DNA of 64,000 nt from Paenibacillus xylanilyticus (GCF_009664365.1 NZ_CP044310.1:5395501-5459500); one strand, 5' to 3'; counted from the first letter of the stretch, positions 53,771 to 62,051 are shown. Made by a program: numbers and translations. Notes: generated by a model not told the origin, from the letters alone.

Positions 53771-54478
53771 TTATTCTTTAGAAGTGCCGCCTGTTTCATT
53801 TTTGGACCCGTTGCCCAGTTTGTTTTTCAGGGCTTGCAGTTGTTGATCTACTTTGAACTGTTTTTCAACATCTACAGGATTGGTATACGTAGATTGTGTG
53901 TTCCGGTAAGGAGCACGGGATACGTCTGCTTCAGCTTCCAGCTGCATGATTTTCTCTTCCATACGATGGAATCCAAGCGATGCACTACCACTTTCGATTG
54001 AATGCAGGCTGTTGATGGAGGACATTTGCTTTTTGGCTTTCGCCATTTGGGCACGGGATACGAGCTCATTGCGTTTGTTACGCATTTTGTAGAACTCGTC
54101 TTTCATGTCATGAAGCTGTTGCAGCAGGTCTTTGGCTTGTGCTTCAGATTGTGCGTGCAGTTCACTGTACTCCGTAATTTTTTGATCAAAGTAGATTTTC
54201 TCTTCCAGCAATTTGCGCGCTACTTCTTCCTGACCATTAGCCAGCGCAGCTTCAGCTTGGGACTCGCGTTGTACCGATGTACGCTCCGCTTCGTCCAGAC
54301 GCTGCTTCATGCGACGCTCATTTGCCATTTGTTTGGCTACTGTTACTTCAGCCTCATGAATCTCGGCCTCCATGTCACGCAAGTACTGGTTCAACATTAC
54401 AATCGGGTCTTCCACTTTATCCAACATATCATTTACCGACGCTTTAGTCATATCCTTAATCCGTTTAAATACTCCCAT
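53771..54478 (-). CDS. liaH: PspA/IM30 (LiaH-type) membrane-protection protein
   Basis: A 235-residue coiled-coil protein of the PspA/Vipp1/LiaH family. It starts MGVFKRIKDMTKASVNDML, with an amphipathic N-terminal helix and the long heptad-rich hairpin to about residue 165. Such proteins form large oligomers on damaged membranes. The tail from 175 on is polar (NTQSTYTNPVDVEKQF, then Gly/Asn-rich). The frame extends upstream to 54529, but ATG at 54478 after AGAAGGGAG gives the family start. It follows pspC2 with no gap, and is the second of two PspA-type genes in this operon. Confidence 0.93.
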   Translation of the reverse strand: MGVFKRIKDMTKASVNDMLDKVEDPIVMLNQYLRDMEAEIHEAEVTVAKQMANERRMKQRLDEAERTSVQRESQAEAALANGQEEVARKLLEEKIYFDQKITEYSELHAQSEAQAKDLLQQLHDMKDEFYKMRNKRNELVSRAQMAKAKKQMSSINSLHSIESGSASLGFHRMEEKIMQLEAEADVSRAPYRNTQSTYTNPVDVEKQFKVDQQLQALKNKLGNGSKNETGGTSKE

Positions 54479-54479
54479 T

Positions 54480-54983
54480 TTACTTTTCTCCCTTCTCGTA
54501 ACGAGATAATTTTTGGCGTAGCTCTTCAACTTCTTTTTTTAATGCTTTTTTCTCAATATCTTTCATCATGGAATCCAGTTCACTCTCTTGAGGTGCACCT
54601 GCTCCATAGCTGTTATTATCGTAAGAACGTGGGCCCGAATGCGGTCTGTTATTGTAACCTGGGCCGGGGCCGAAGCCACCGTGACCTTGATTGTTGCCCC
54701 GGAAAGGTCCTCTGTTCGGGTCGTGATCATAGCTGTTGTATCCTCTGCCAGGACCTGGACCAGGGCCGGGACCGTAACCATACGGATCATAAGGTGGAAA
54801 CGGTTCTTTCGGTACCACCAAGGCTGCGATAAAGTAGATTAACAACGCTGTGCCGCCTGTTACAAAGATACTGATGACGAAGATGATCCGCAGCAGCGTG
54901 GAGTCCATTCCGATGGATTCGGATATCCCGCCGATCAAACCTGTTAGCATCCGGTCACGCGTTGAGCGGTATAATTTGCTCAT
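54480..54983 (-). CDS. PspC domain protein with Gly/Pro-rich tail
   Basis: A 167-residue membrane protein. The PspC domain fills the first 60 residues (LYRSTRDRMLTGLIGGISE and LLRIIFVISIFVTGGTALLIYFIAALVVP). A long Gly/Pro/Tyr/Asn-rich linker (GYGPGPGPGPGRGYNSYD type) spans about 66-130, and the end is a short coiled-coil (KKALKKEVEELRQKLSRYEKGEK). PspC proteins anchor PspA at membranes. Start ATG at 54983 follows GAAAGGAG. It ends 2 bases before the next pspA gene and follows pspC1 by 17 bases. Confidence 0.9.
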   Translation of the reverse strand: MSKLYRSTRDRMLTGLIGGISESIGMDSTLLRIIFVISIFVTGGTALLIYFIAALVVPKEPFPPYDPYGYGPGPGPGPGRGYNSYDHDPNRGPFRGNNQGHGGFGPGPGYNNRPHSGPRSYDNNSYGAGAPQESELDSMMKDIEKKALKKEVEELRQKLSRYEKGEK

Positions 54984-55000
54984 GTGCTTGCTCCTTTCGT

Positions 55001-55231
55001 TTACTTATATCCTGTTACGGAATCATATCCGTATGGATCTGCAGGATAGGGTTCCTTCGGCACCACTAATGCAGCGATGAAGTAGATCAGCAATGATGTA
55101 CCCCCCGTAGCGAAAATACTGATGAAGAAGATGAGACGCAGCAGCATCGAACTAAATCCAAGATTCTCAGAGATGCCACCGATCAAACCTGTCAGCCTTC
55201 GGTTACGCGTCGAGCGGTATAATCTATTCAT
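55001..55231 (-). CDS. Short PspC domain protein
   Basis: A 76-residue PspC domain (LYRSTRNRRLTGLIGGISENLG and LLRLIFFISIFATGGTSLLIYF), nearly the same as the first 60 residues of the next gene, but without the long Gly/Pro-rich tail. One amphipathic region and one transmembrane helix are visible. Start ATG at 55231 follows GGAAGGAG. It lies 4 bases after the first pspA gene stop. The two PspC genes are tandem duplicates, one of which gained or kept the long tail. Confidence 0.9.
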   Translation of the reverse strand: MNRLYRSTRNRRLTGLIGGISENLGFSSMLLRLIFFISIFATGGTSLLIYFIAALVVPKEPYPADPYGYDSVTGYK

Positions 55232-55235
55232 GTGA

Positions 55236-55907
55236 CTACTCCTTCCTTTCATTGTTCAGCTTCTGTTTCAGGCGCTCCAGCTCTTTATCCAAGGTAGAGG
55301 AGGACATGCTGCCTGCTGTTCCTGAACCATCCTGGCTCATGCGGCGAATGTCTCTCAGACTCTGTGCCTCATATTCAAGATCAGAGACTTGGTCGTCCAG
55401 GCGATTGAACATTCGAGGTACATTCTGATTATTGTAGTGACCTCTTTGATTCATTCGTTGCTGCAATTGAATGGTTTGCATACGAGCGTAGTAATATTGA
55501 CGTTTGCTGTACACATTCTGATACTCCACTTTCAGCTGGTCAATCTGTTCATCAAGTTCCTGTAATGCTGCATTGCTCTGGGCATACAGTTCATTGTATT
55601 GTTCCATCTTTTCTTCATGGAGAATTTTCTCCTGCAGGGCAAGTTTCGCAAGATGCTCTTCTCCTGCTTTCAGAGCCATTGAAGCCTGCTCTTCACGTTT
55701 GTGCACCATACTTGCTGCCTGGTCGGCTTGCTGCTTCATCTGTCTAGTATGGCTTGCATATTGATGACGAAGCTTCTCGGCTTCGCCAATGTCTTGGCGG
55801 GTCGAGACCAGAAACTGATCAATCAGTTTGACTGGATCCTGACTTTGCTCCAGATGTTCATTTAATGTAGCTACGGTAATATCCCGCATTCGACGAAATA
55901 CACTCAT
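55236..55907 (-). CDS. PspA/IM30 family protein, first copy
   Basis: A 223-residue coiled-coil protein of the PspA family (MSVFRRMRDITVATLNEHLEQ at the start), with about half of positions shared with the second copy at 53771-54478 by eye. It ends in a Ser/Gly-rich stretch (GSGTAGSMSSSTLDKELERL) before a short coil. Start ATG at 55907 follows GGAGG. It lies between liaI and pspC1. Two PspA-type genes in one operon suggest mixed oligomers or stress-specific use. Confidence 0.92.
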   Translation of the reverse strand: MSVFRRMRDITVATLNEHLEQSQDPVKLIDQFLVSTRQDIGEAEKLRHQYASHTRQMKQQADQAASMVHKREEQASMALKAGEEHLAKLALQEKILHEEKMEQYNELYAQSNAALQELDEQIDQLKVEYQNVYSKRQYYYARMQTIQLQQRMNQRGHYNNQNVPRMFNRLDDQVSDLEYEAQSLRDIRRMSQDGSGTAGSMSSSTLDKELERLKQKLNNERKE

Positions 55908-55941
55908 TATGTTCTGTCCTCCTTTTCAAGATCGTGATCAT

Positions 55942-56250
55942 TTAGTAGCGGCCACGACGACTGCGATTGTTGCTGAGCATCGAGACACCGAAGATGATTA
56001 ATCCGATGGCGATGATTGGTCCGATCAACCAAGCCAGTTTACCCATCAGTGACAAGATACCGATGATCAAGACGATCCACCCCAGCATTACATTTCCTCG
56101 TTTAACCCCGTAGTAACCAAGTGCAATCATCAGAATCGGAATCAGATACCCCATCAGGTGTCCAAGAAGCGGAGTTAACTTTCCGAAAAGGATTAGAGCT
56201 CCCAGCGCAATCAGGACAATCGCCCAGCCATTCCCCTTATTCCATCTCAT
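55942..56250 (-). CDS. liaI: LiaI-like membrane protein
   Basis: A 102-residue protein with three to four helices (WAIVLIALGALILFGKLTPLLG, YLIPILMIALGYYGV and LGWIVLIIGILSLMGKL). It resembles the LiaI/LiaF N-terminal domain family. LiaI anchors LiaH at the membrane in B. subtilis. Start ATG at 56250 follows AAGGGTGG. It heads the operon, so the stress promoter should lie directly upstream (about 56340-56450). Confidence 0.87.
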   Translation of the reverse strand: MRWNKGNGWAIVLIALGALILFGKLTPLLGHLMGYLIPILMIALGYYGVKRGNVMLGWIVLIIGILSLMGKLAWLIGPIIAIGLIIFGVSMLSNNRSRRGRY

Positions 56251-56339
56251 AATTTTTTCACCACCCTTTCGGTTTGTATTTTGATTTGTTTATTTGCTCG
56301 TTTGTGTTTGTTGTTTCTTGTTCAACCTTATGTCTTTAT

Positions 56340-56368
56340 TCTAGGGGAAACGGGGACTTTTCAAAACA
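56340..56368 (-). promoter_or_regulatory. Predicted promoter of the lia/psp operon
   Basis: Minus strand TTTTGA, 17-bp spacer, TAGAAT, about 90 bases before liaI. Two GAC-N4-GTC dyads (56416-56425 and 56439-56448, 23 bp apart) lie upstream and may bind LiaR. Confidence 0.35.
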
Positions 56369-56669
56369 GACCGCGGACGGTTTTTCATCCTAGACTCAGG
56401 TCGGGGATGGTGTTGGACCTCCGTCTGTCCTTACATCAGACCTCTGTCGACATACAATGAGCTTGAGATTGGGATGCCTCATATCCCCTTATCCGACTAG
56501 AGAGACATAACCTCATCTGAGCTTGCAATCGCCATTGATATGATCTTCCCTTAAGCCTTATGTACGTTTACAAAAGGATTTCGTTTCCCCCGAATGATGT
56601 ACGGTTGAATGAGAAGCTCTTCTAAACCCCAAACATAAATACTTTTTTATCCATATAAACAAATTAATG

Positions 56670-56698
56670 TTGTTATTAATGTAAGCGTTTACTAAAAT
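56670..56698 (+). promoter_or_regulatory. Promoter with overlapping cre box before the membrane AraC gene
   Basis: TTGTTA, 17-bp spacer, TAAAAT. The box ATGTAAGCGTTTACTA (56679-56694) matches 15 of 16 positions of the CcpA cre consensus and covers the spacer and -10, so glucose repression is expected. Confidence 0.65.
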
Positions 56699-56741
56699 AG
56701 AAGCAGTATTGATCCTAATTCTTAAGTTAGGAGTGGGGGCT

Positions 56742-59129
56742 GTGCGGTCCATCAGTTATCTTCATAAAATGATTTTGTTTGGCATTCTGCTCAGTACCTT
56801 GCCTATTCTGCTGGCCGGAATAGCGGCAATTCTGTATTCCATGAATCAAACGGAGCTGCATCGCATGCAAACGAATAAACAACTTCTTTTACACATGCAG
56901 ACGAGCGTCGAGCATAAGCTTAACACCATCAGTTATATGCTGGATCAGGCGACTCGGTCTCCTCTTACACTTCAGTCCCTTTCAGCCACACTTCCAGGTA
57001 CATTAACGACAGCAAACCAGCTTCAATCCGAATTTCAACATATGCGATCCTGGGAGCCCTTAATGGATATTACGCTAGTTAACGAAGCTCAGGATTGGCT
57101 GGTCGATCATGTGGGGTTATATCTTAACACGGACTTCCCTTTGGCTCTTCCCATGCGAGATTTGTTGTCCAAAACCCTGACCTCTGGCTGGCAGCTGATT
57201 CCATCATCTGTATTTAAGCATAATGAACAGGATTTCCCGTCCGGATGTAATTATCATATCGTGCTCGGCAGATCCATCTCACTTATGAATGCATCCGCTG
57301 ACTCAGCTTTAATTGGTGGAATTCCTGCATGCTCATTGCATCATTCTATTGTATCTGAATCCGTTGACCTGGATATGTCTTCTTCAGAATTGATTATTGT
57401 GAACCGGGAACAGCGCATTCTTGTTCACCCCGATCCTATGTATATTGGACAACCCTTATCAGCAATGAACATAGAAGACATTGAATCTAAAATGGACCTG
57501 AGCGAATTGCTCTCTCCGAATACGTCTGCTGCTTCAAAGGAATACCACGAGGTTCGAATGGCTGATACGGAATATTCCTTAACCTTCGCCAAGACACCGT
57601 TAAAGGGCTGGACTTATATTTTAATTACACCCATGAATGTCCTATCCCAAGAGTATGTCAAGATTGGACTGTACACTTTGTCTGTAGGCGTAATACTCCT
57701 TCTACTCTCCATATTCTTCGTATGGTTAGGTTCAAGGCGTTTGCATATCCCCATACGGAACCTGCTATCGCAGCTAGGAATTACTGACAGAGTTTTATCG
57801 AATAAGAAACTGCCACAATCCCTTTTTTCGCTTCAAAATGAATTCGAGCAGATCAAGACCCATATTAACCAGCTGTCAGCTTCTCGGTCCCAGATGGAGT
57901 ATAAATTAAATCAATACGTTTTGCAGACACGCACTCAGTATATGATAGATATATTTCTAGGTAAGTGCTCGCCCGGCATGCTGCACCAAAACTTGATCGA
58001 ACTAGGTTACAAAGATCATCTTATTCAGTGGCAACAAATAGCCGTATTGACCCTAAAGACCGATTTGGCAAGTCAAACGAAATATGATCATCACGATCTC
58101 GATCTCCTGTTATTTGCCGTTCAAAATATAGTGGAGGAGTCCATCGATAAGGATCGACAACTCCTTCCGATCATTGTGGAACAGACTGTAGTAACCGTAA
58201 TAGGTTCTATCAAAATGGACAACTCTGTATTTTCAAATGAACTTTACGAAATGACTGAGCTGCTGCATCATCGAGTGAGTGAAGTTTTGAATCTTCAGCT
58301 GAATATCCGTTTCAGTCAACCATACTCTTCCTTTTCAGAAATACACCTGGCTTATATTGAAGCTATGAAAATGTTGCAGCAGCAGACCATACCAGGAGCT
58401 AGCGTCAAACAAAATGAAGAAGCTTCAATTTATTCTTCCTTGTGGACGCTACCTTACCCTGAGTCACTCGAATATCGTCTTATGCAATCCATTCAATCTG
58501 CAGATGAGGCAGAAGCTTCCGTACTATTACAACAATTGCTTCAGCGTGTATATCATATGGAATGGACCGAGGAAGAATACCAGGTTGCTTTAACACGATT
58601 ATTGATGCATATATTACAAATGATGCAGGAGTCCGGTATACGACTTGCACAGATCTCTTCAGGGCACAGCCCATTGATCAACGAACTGCTCGCTCTGCAA
58701 ACGGCTGCCGATATCGAGCAATGGTTTATTCATCGTATTATTAGGCCGGGTGTTGGCATTTTCAGAGAAAGGCAATATGCACAGCATCAGCAGATCTCGG
58801 AAAGAATGATTGCCATCATCCATCAGGAATACGATACCGATCTAACACTCGAAGAGTGTGCTTGTCGGCTCCATTATAATGCGAGCTATTTGAGTACTGT
58901 GTTTAGCAAAGAAACAGGCTACGCATTCAGTGAATATTTGTCACAGTATCGGTTCAAGATGGCCCGAAAGTGGTTGGATGAAACCGAGCTAACCATTAAG
59001 GATATTGCTGCTCGGCTTCGTTACAATAACCCGCAGAACTTTATCCGTTCGTTTCGAAAATGGGAGGGAATTACTCCAGGTCAGTACCGGGAACGTAGAC
59101 AGAAGCCTCTTCGCTCTTCCATGAAATAA
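56742..59129 (+). CDS. Membrane-anchored AraC-type regulator with extracellular sensor
   Basis: A 795-residue regulator of the type that controls sugar utilisation in Paenibacillus. A helix near residues 7-30 and a second near 305-330 enclose an extracellular sensor domain of about 270 residues; a cytoplasmic linker leads to the C-terminal AraC HTH (LTLEECACRLHYNASYLSTVFSK and IKDIAARLRYNNPQNFIRSF). Start is GTG at 56742, eight bases after AGGAG, although the frame is open upstream to 56709. No transporter or enzyme gene follows, so it is orphan here. A cre box overlaps its promoter. Confidence 0.85.
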   Translation: MRSISYLHKMILFGILLSTLPILLAGIAAILYSMNQTELHRMQTNKQLLLHMQTSVEHKLNTISYMLDQATRSPLTLQSLSATLPGTLTTANQLQSEFQHMRSWEPLMDITLVNEAQDWLVDHVGLYLNTDFPLALPMRDLLSKTLTSGWQLIPSSVFKHNEQDFPSGCNYHIVLGRSISLMNASADSALIGGIPACSLHHSIVSESVDLDMSSSELIIVNREQRILVHPDPMYIGQPLSAMNIEDIESKMDLSELLSPNTSAASKEYHEVRMADTEYSLTFAKTPLKGWTYILITPMNVLSQEYVKIGLYTLSVGVILLLLSIFFVWLGSRRLHIPIRNLLSQLGITDRVLSNKKLPQSLFSLQNEFEQIKTHINQLSASRSQMEYKLNQYVLQTRTQYMIDIFLGKCSPGMLHQNLIELGYKDHLIQWQQIAVLTLKTDLASQTKYDHHDLDLLLFAVQNIVEESIDKDRQLLPIIVEQTVVTVIGSIKMDNSVFSNELYEMTELLHHRVSEVLNLQLNIRFSQPYSSFSEIHLAYIEAMKMLQQQTIPGASVKQNEEASIYSSLWTLPYPESLEYRLMQSIQSADEAEASVLLQQLLQRVYHMEWTEEEYQVALTRLLMHILQMMQESGIRLAQISSGHSPLINELLALQTAADIEQWFIHRIIRPGVGIFRERQYAQHQQISERMIAIIHQEYDTDLTLEECACRLHYNASYLSTVFSKETGYAFSEYLSQYRFKMARKWLDETELTIKDIAARLRYNNPQNFIRSFRKWEGITPGQYRERRQKPLRSSMK

Positions 59130-59148
59130 TTGATTGTAATGATAAATG

Positions 59149-59177
59149 AAAAAGGAGCAGATGATCTGCTCCTTTTA
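59149..59177 (+). terminator. Terminator of the membrane AraC gene
   Basis: AAAAGGAGCAGAT / ATCTGCTCCTTTT, perfect hairpin 20 bases past the stop, usable from both strands. Confidence 0.8.
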
Positions 59178-59190
59178 ATGATTCACGCTC

Positions 59191-59238
59191 GGTTTTATTT
59201 CTTGTTTTATTTCTTGTTTTATTTCTTGTTTTATTTCT
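59191..59238. repeat. 12-bp tandem repeat, four copies
   Basis: Plus strand unit GTTTTATTTCTT repeated four times without change (approximately 59191-59238). On the minus strand the unit is AAGAAATAAAAC; as 12 is a multiple of three, each copy brings TAA in the reading frame of the methyltransferase gene, whose stop is the first one. Confidence 0.9.
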
Positions 59239-60178
59239 TAGCTTCCTTCTTACGAACAATCTTCATATTCTGCTGGTCCAGCTGAATTAGTATTTTTCCG
59301 AACCTGCCACCACGTAGGAAGTTAACCACGCCATCTGGATAGGCACTTCGGATATAGTGCTCAGCCTTGTATAGTGAGTCTGTATCCGTAGGCAATCCAT
59401 AGGTGTTTAGCCATTCCTGTAGATGATCTACAACTTGCTGAACAGGCATCTCAATGCTGTTGACTTCATTTGTTATTAAAGACGTATACGCGTAACCTTT
59501 CAAGAATAGCAGCTGCTGTATGTATCCCATATCTCCCGAACGGTAAGGCGGATTAACATGAAGTACCTCTTTTAACTCGTCTATTAACGTATGCACTCTC
59601 GGACCGGCCATGGCACTGATATAAACGTATTTGCGTGCACTTTGAATTGCCTGTTCAACGGTTTCCCAATCAGACATTGCGGGGCACATGGATGCAAAGG
59701 CAAAGTCATATTTCTGTTCCCAGCCTTTCTCCTGAATCGATATTTCTTCAAAGCGTTCAGGAACAATCTCGATTTTGGACGCTAATGTGCTCGGTATCGT
59801 CTCTTTCATCAAAGAAATAAGCAGTTCAGAAGGTTCGACTGCAGTGACAGTAGCCCCCTTTTCTGCAAAAGGAATTGTAAAAATGCCTGAAGCCGCACCA
59901 ATGTCCAATATGGATAATTCACTAAAATCTACACCCTGATTCTCAATCCAGCTCATGATGCGCTCGGAACGCTGCTTACCTTCTTCTGTAAAGGATTGAC
60001 GGTGATAGTCACGTGCCCAGCGTTCAAATGCTTCTTCCGTTTCGAATGGTGCACTCTTCTTCTTATATTTTGGACTTCTTGGCCGCTGCTTCCATGCCTC
60101 TTCCCAGATCGATAGATCAAATAATAGTTCTGAATAATTAACTGAATTGTTCTCCTCAGACACTTTTTGCTCAAGCAT
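59231..60178 (-). CDS. Class I SAM-dependent methyltransferase
   Basis: A 315-residue methyltransferase. Motif I is SILDIGAASGIFTIPFAE near residue 90, followed by VTAVEPSELL (acidic loop) and YDFAFASMCPAMSD (motif IV). The N-terminus (FERWARDYHRQSFTEEGKQRSERI) forms helices and the C-terminal 90 residues a separate lobe ending in a Lys/Arg tail. The acceptor is unknown. Start ATG at 60178 follows GGAGTG. The stop codon lies in a four-copy 12-bp repeat. It is convergent with the AraC gene; no partner gene is adjacent. Confidence 0.85.
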   Translation of the reverse strand: MLEQKVSEENNSVNYSELLFDLSIWEEAWKQRPRSPKYKKKSAPFETEEAFERWARDYHRQSFTEEGKQRSERIMSWIENQGVDFSELSILDIGAASGIFTIPFAEKGATVTAVEPSELLISLMKETIPSTLASKIEIVPERFEEISIQEKGWEQKYDFAFASMCPAMSDWETVEQAIQSARKYVYISAMAGPRVHTLIDELKEVLHVNPPYRSGDMGYIQQLLFLKGYAYTSLITNEVNSIEMPVQQVVDHLQEWLNTYGLPTDTDSLYKAEHYIRSAYPDGVVNFLRGGRFGKILIQLDQQNMKIVRKKEAKK

Positions 60179-60402
60179 TACGTTTCACTCCGTTCTATGT
60201 AATAAAATCAAAAGTTCACCAGAAAGGATCTTCTCTTGTAAACAAACAGAAGTATCTCAATAATACCGTGTAGTGATATCGCAATAGTCCATACCGTTCC
60301 AGATTATAGACTTTATTTATCTACAATATATTTAATTTATACAAACGTCAACCTCATATATTGATCTATTCATCAATTGCGAAAACCACCAAAATCATAA
60401 AA

Positions 60403-60440
60403 ATAACCCTGTGAATTGTCTAAGCAATCCACAGGGTTAT
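60403..60440 (-). terminator. Terminator of the rRNA-tRNA operon
   Basis: Minus strand ATAACCCTGTGGATTG / CAATTCACAGGGTTAT hairpin with TTTTTATG tail, directly behind tRNA-Leu. Confidence 0.85.
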
Positions 60441-60446
60441 GCGTTA

Positions 60447-60525
60447 TACCGGCGAGAGGACTCGAACCTCCACGGTTTCCCACTCGATTTTGAGTCGAGC
60501 GCGTCTGCCATTCCGCCACGCCGGC
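60447..60525 (-). tRNA. tRNA-Leu (CAA)
   Basis: Anticodon loop CTCAAAA gives CAA. A variable arm (TGGGAAACCGTGG) is present, and 3' CCA is not encoded. Last tRNA of the array. Confidence 0.9.
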
Positions 60526-60559
60526 ATATCATGTTATAGTATATTTTCTTAAAATATAC

Positions 60560-60633
60560 TGGAGGCGCCACCCAGATTCGAACTGGGGATAAAGCTTTTG
60601 CAGAGCTGTGCCTTACCACTTGGCTATGGCGCC
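60560..60633 (-). tRNA. tRNA-Cys (GCA)
   Basis: Anticodon loop CTGCAAA; CCA encoded. The 27-43 pair of the anticodon stem is C-T, a mismatch. Confidence 0.95.
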
Positions 60634-60640
60634 ATATTTT

Positions 60641-60715
60641 TGGAGCGGACGACGGGAATCGAACCCGCGACCCTCGCCTTGGCAAGGCGATGCTCTACCG
60701 CTGAGCCACGTCCGC
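60641..60715 (-). tRNA. tRNA-Gly (GCC)
   Basis: Anticodon loop TTGCCAA; acceptor GCGGACG/CGTCCGC; CCA encoded. Confidence 0.96.
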
Positions 60716-60718
60716 AAA

Positions 60719-60793
60719 TGGCTGGGGATATAGGATTTGAACCTATGCATGACGGAGTCAAAGTCCGTTGCCTTACCGCTTGGCTAATCCCCA
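60719..60793 (-). tRNA. tRNA-Gln (TTG)
   Basis: Anticodon loop CTTTGAC; acceptor TGGGGAT/ATCCCCA; CCA encoded. Confidence 0.95.
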
Positions 60794-60800
60794 AAAATAA

Positions 60801-60877
60801 TGGGGCGATTGAGGGGAATTGAACCCCCGAATGCCGGATCCACAAACCGGTGCGTTAACCACTTCGCCACAATCGCC
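60801..60877 (-). tRNA. tRNA-His (GTG)
   Basis: Anticodon loop TTGTGGA; acceptor GGCGATT/AATCGCC; CCA encoded. Confidence 0.95.
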
Positions 60878-60905
60878 ATGTTCATTATTTACTTAGAAAA
60901 TTAAT

Positions 60906-60979
60906 TGGCAGGGGCAGCAGGAATTGAACCCACACCAACGGTTTTGGAGACCGTTGTTCTACCTTTAAACTATGCCCCT
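60906..60979 (-). tRNA. tRNA-Trp (CCA)
   Basis: Anticodon loop CTCCAAA; CCA end encoded. It is the partner of the trpS gene and of its T-box. Confidence 0.96.
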
Positions 60980-60985
60980 AAAAAC

Positions 60986-61071
60986 TGGTGGAGGATGATG
61001 GATTCGAACCACCGAACCCGTAAGGGAGCAGATTTACAGTCTGATGCGTTTGGCCACTTCGCTAATCCTCC
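60986..61071 (-). tRNA. tRNA-Tyr (GTA)
   Basis: Anticodon loop CTGTAAA with a long variable arm; CCA encoded. Confidence 0.96.
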
Positions 61072-61075
61072 ATAG

Positions 61076-61151
<76 letters not shown>

Positions 61152-61171
61152 GTATTAAATTGTAGTGATAA

Positions 61172-61247
<76 letters not shown>

Positions 61248-61339
61248 ATAATAAAGTCTAATCATGAATGTTGCACTTTATCCAGGGCGTCGGTGCCATA
61301 TAACAGACTTAGTGAACAGATTCCTCATGTAGGTAAAAA

Positions 61340-61417
61340 TGGCGGAACCGACGGGATTCGAACCCGCGATCTCCTGCGTGACAGGCAGGCATGTTAGGCC
61401 AACTACACCACGGTTCC
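61340..61417 (-). tRNA. tRNA-Asp (GTC)
   Basis: Anticodon loop CTGTCAC; acceptor GGAACCG/CGGTTCC; CCA encoded. Confidence 0.95.
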
Positions 61418-61444
61418 AGATCACTTTCTGTAAAGAAAGTATAA

Positions 61445-61518
<74 letters not shown>

Positions 61519-61534
61519 TCGTTATAAAATTATA

Positions 61535-61610
61535 TGGTGGAGGCTGAGGGGCTCGAACCCCCGACCCTCTGCTTGTAAGGCAGATGCTCTCCCAGCTGAG
61601 CTAAGCCTCC
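61535..61610 (-). tRNA. tRNA-Val (TAC)
   Basis: Anticodon loop CTTACAA; CCA encoded. Confidence 0.96.
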
Positions 61611-61678
61611 GAACAACACATTTATGATCTTAACATAAAACTGTTGTTAAAATCAACCTCTTTTTTGAGGTGAAAATA

Positions 61679-61811
61679 ATGACCCGTAGGGGATACTCTC
61701 ACTTCGTTCGAGACTGCGTAGCAATTGCTAACGAAGCTTATCCTCCGACGAACCTTTGGGATTCTCATCCCCTTGATGCTTTAAAAAGTAAAGCTATGAC
61801 CCGTAGGGGAT
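61679..61811. repeat. 16-bp direct repeat of the tRNA-Glu 3' end
   Basis: ATGACCCGTAGGGGAT occurs at 61679-61694 and again at 61796-61811, where it is the 3' end of tRNA-Glu. The 101 bp between holds CTTCGTT / AACGAAG and AGCAATTGCT dyads (minus strand) and no gene. Confidence 0.85.
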
Positions 61812-61868
61812 TCGAACCCCTGTTACCTCCGTGAAAGGGAGGTGTCTTAACCCCTTGACCAACGGGCC
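61797..61868 (-). tRNA. tRNA-Glu (TTC)
   Basis: Anticodon loop CTTTCAC; acceptor GGCCCGT/ACGGGTC; CCA not encoded. The 3' end is copied 117 bp downstream. Confidence 0.95.
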
Positions 61869-61874
61869 TTACTA

Positions 61875-61966
61875 TGGCGGAGAGAGAGGGATTCGAACCC
61901 TCGAGACGCTTGTGGCGCCTACACGATTTCCAATCGTGCTCCTTCGGCCAACTCGGACACCTCTCC
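61875..61966 (-). tRNA. tRNA-Ser (GGA)
   Basis: Anticodon loop TTGGAAA with a long variable arm; CCA encoded. Confidence 0.95.
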
Positions 61967-61969
61967 ATA

Positions 61970-62045
61970 TGGCTCCCCGAACAGGACTCGAACCTGTGAC
62001 AACTCGATTAACAGTCGAGTGCTCTACCAACTGAGCTATCAGGGA
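61970..62045 (-). tRNA. tRNA-Asn (GTT)
   Basis: Anticodon loop CTGTTAA; CCA encoded. First tRNA behind the 23S gene, about 69 bases after its 3' end. Confidence 0.96.
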
Positions 62046-62051
62046 ATATTG

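Noticed and set aside
54002..54832. Open frame of 276 codons opposite liaH and pspC.
   Set aside because: The Phe/Leu/Cys-rich product mirrors the coiled-coil codons of the real gene; no start signal.
59191..59238. Tandem repeat considered as a CRISPR array.
   Set aside because: The unit is 12 bp and contiguous, with no spacers between copies.
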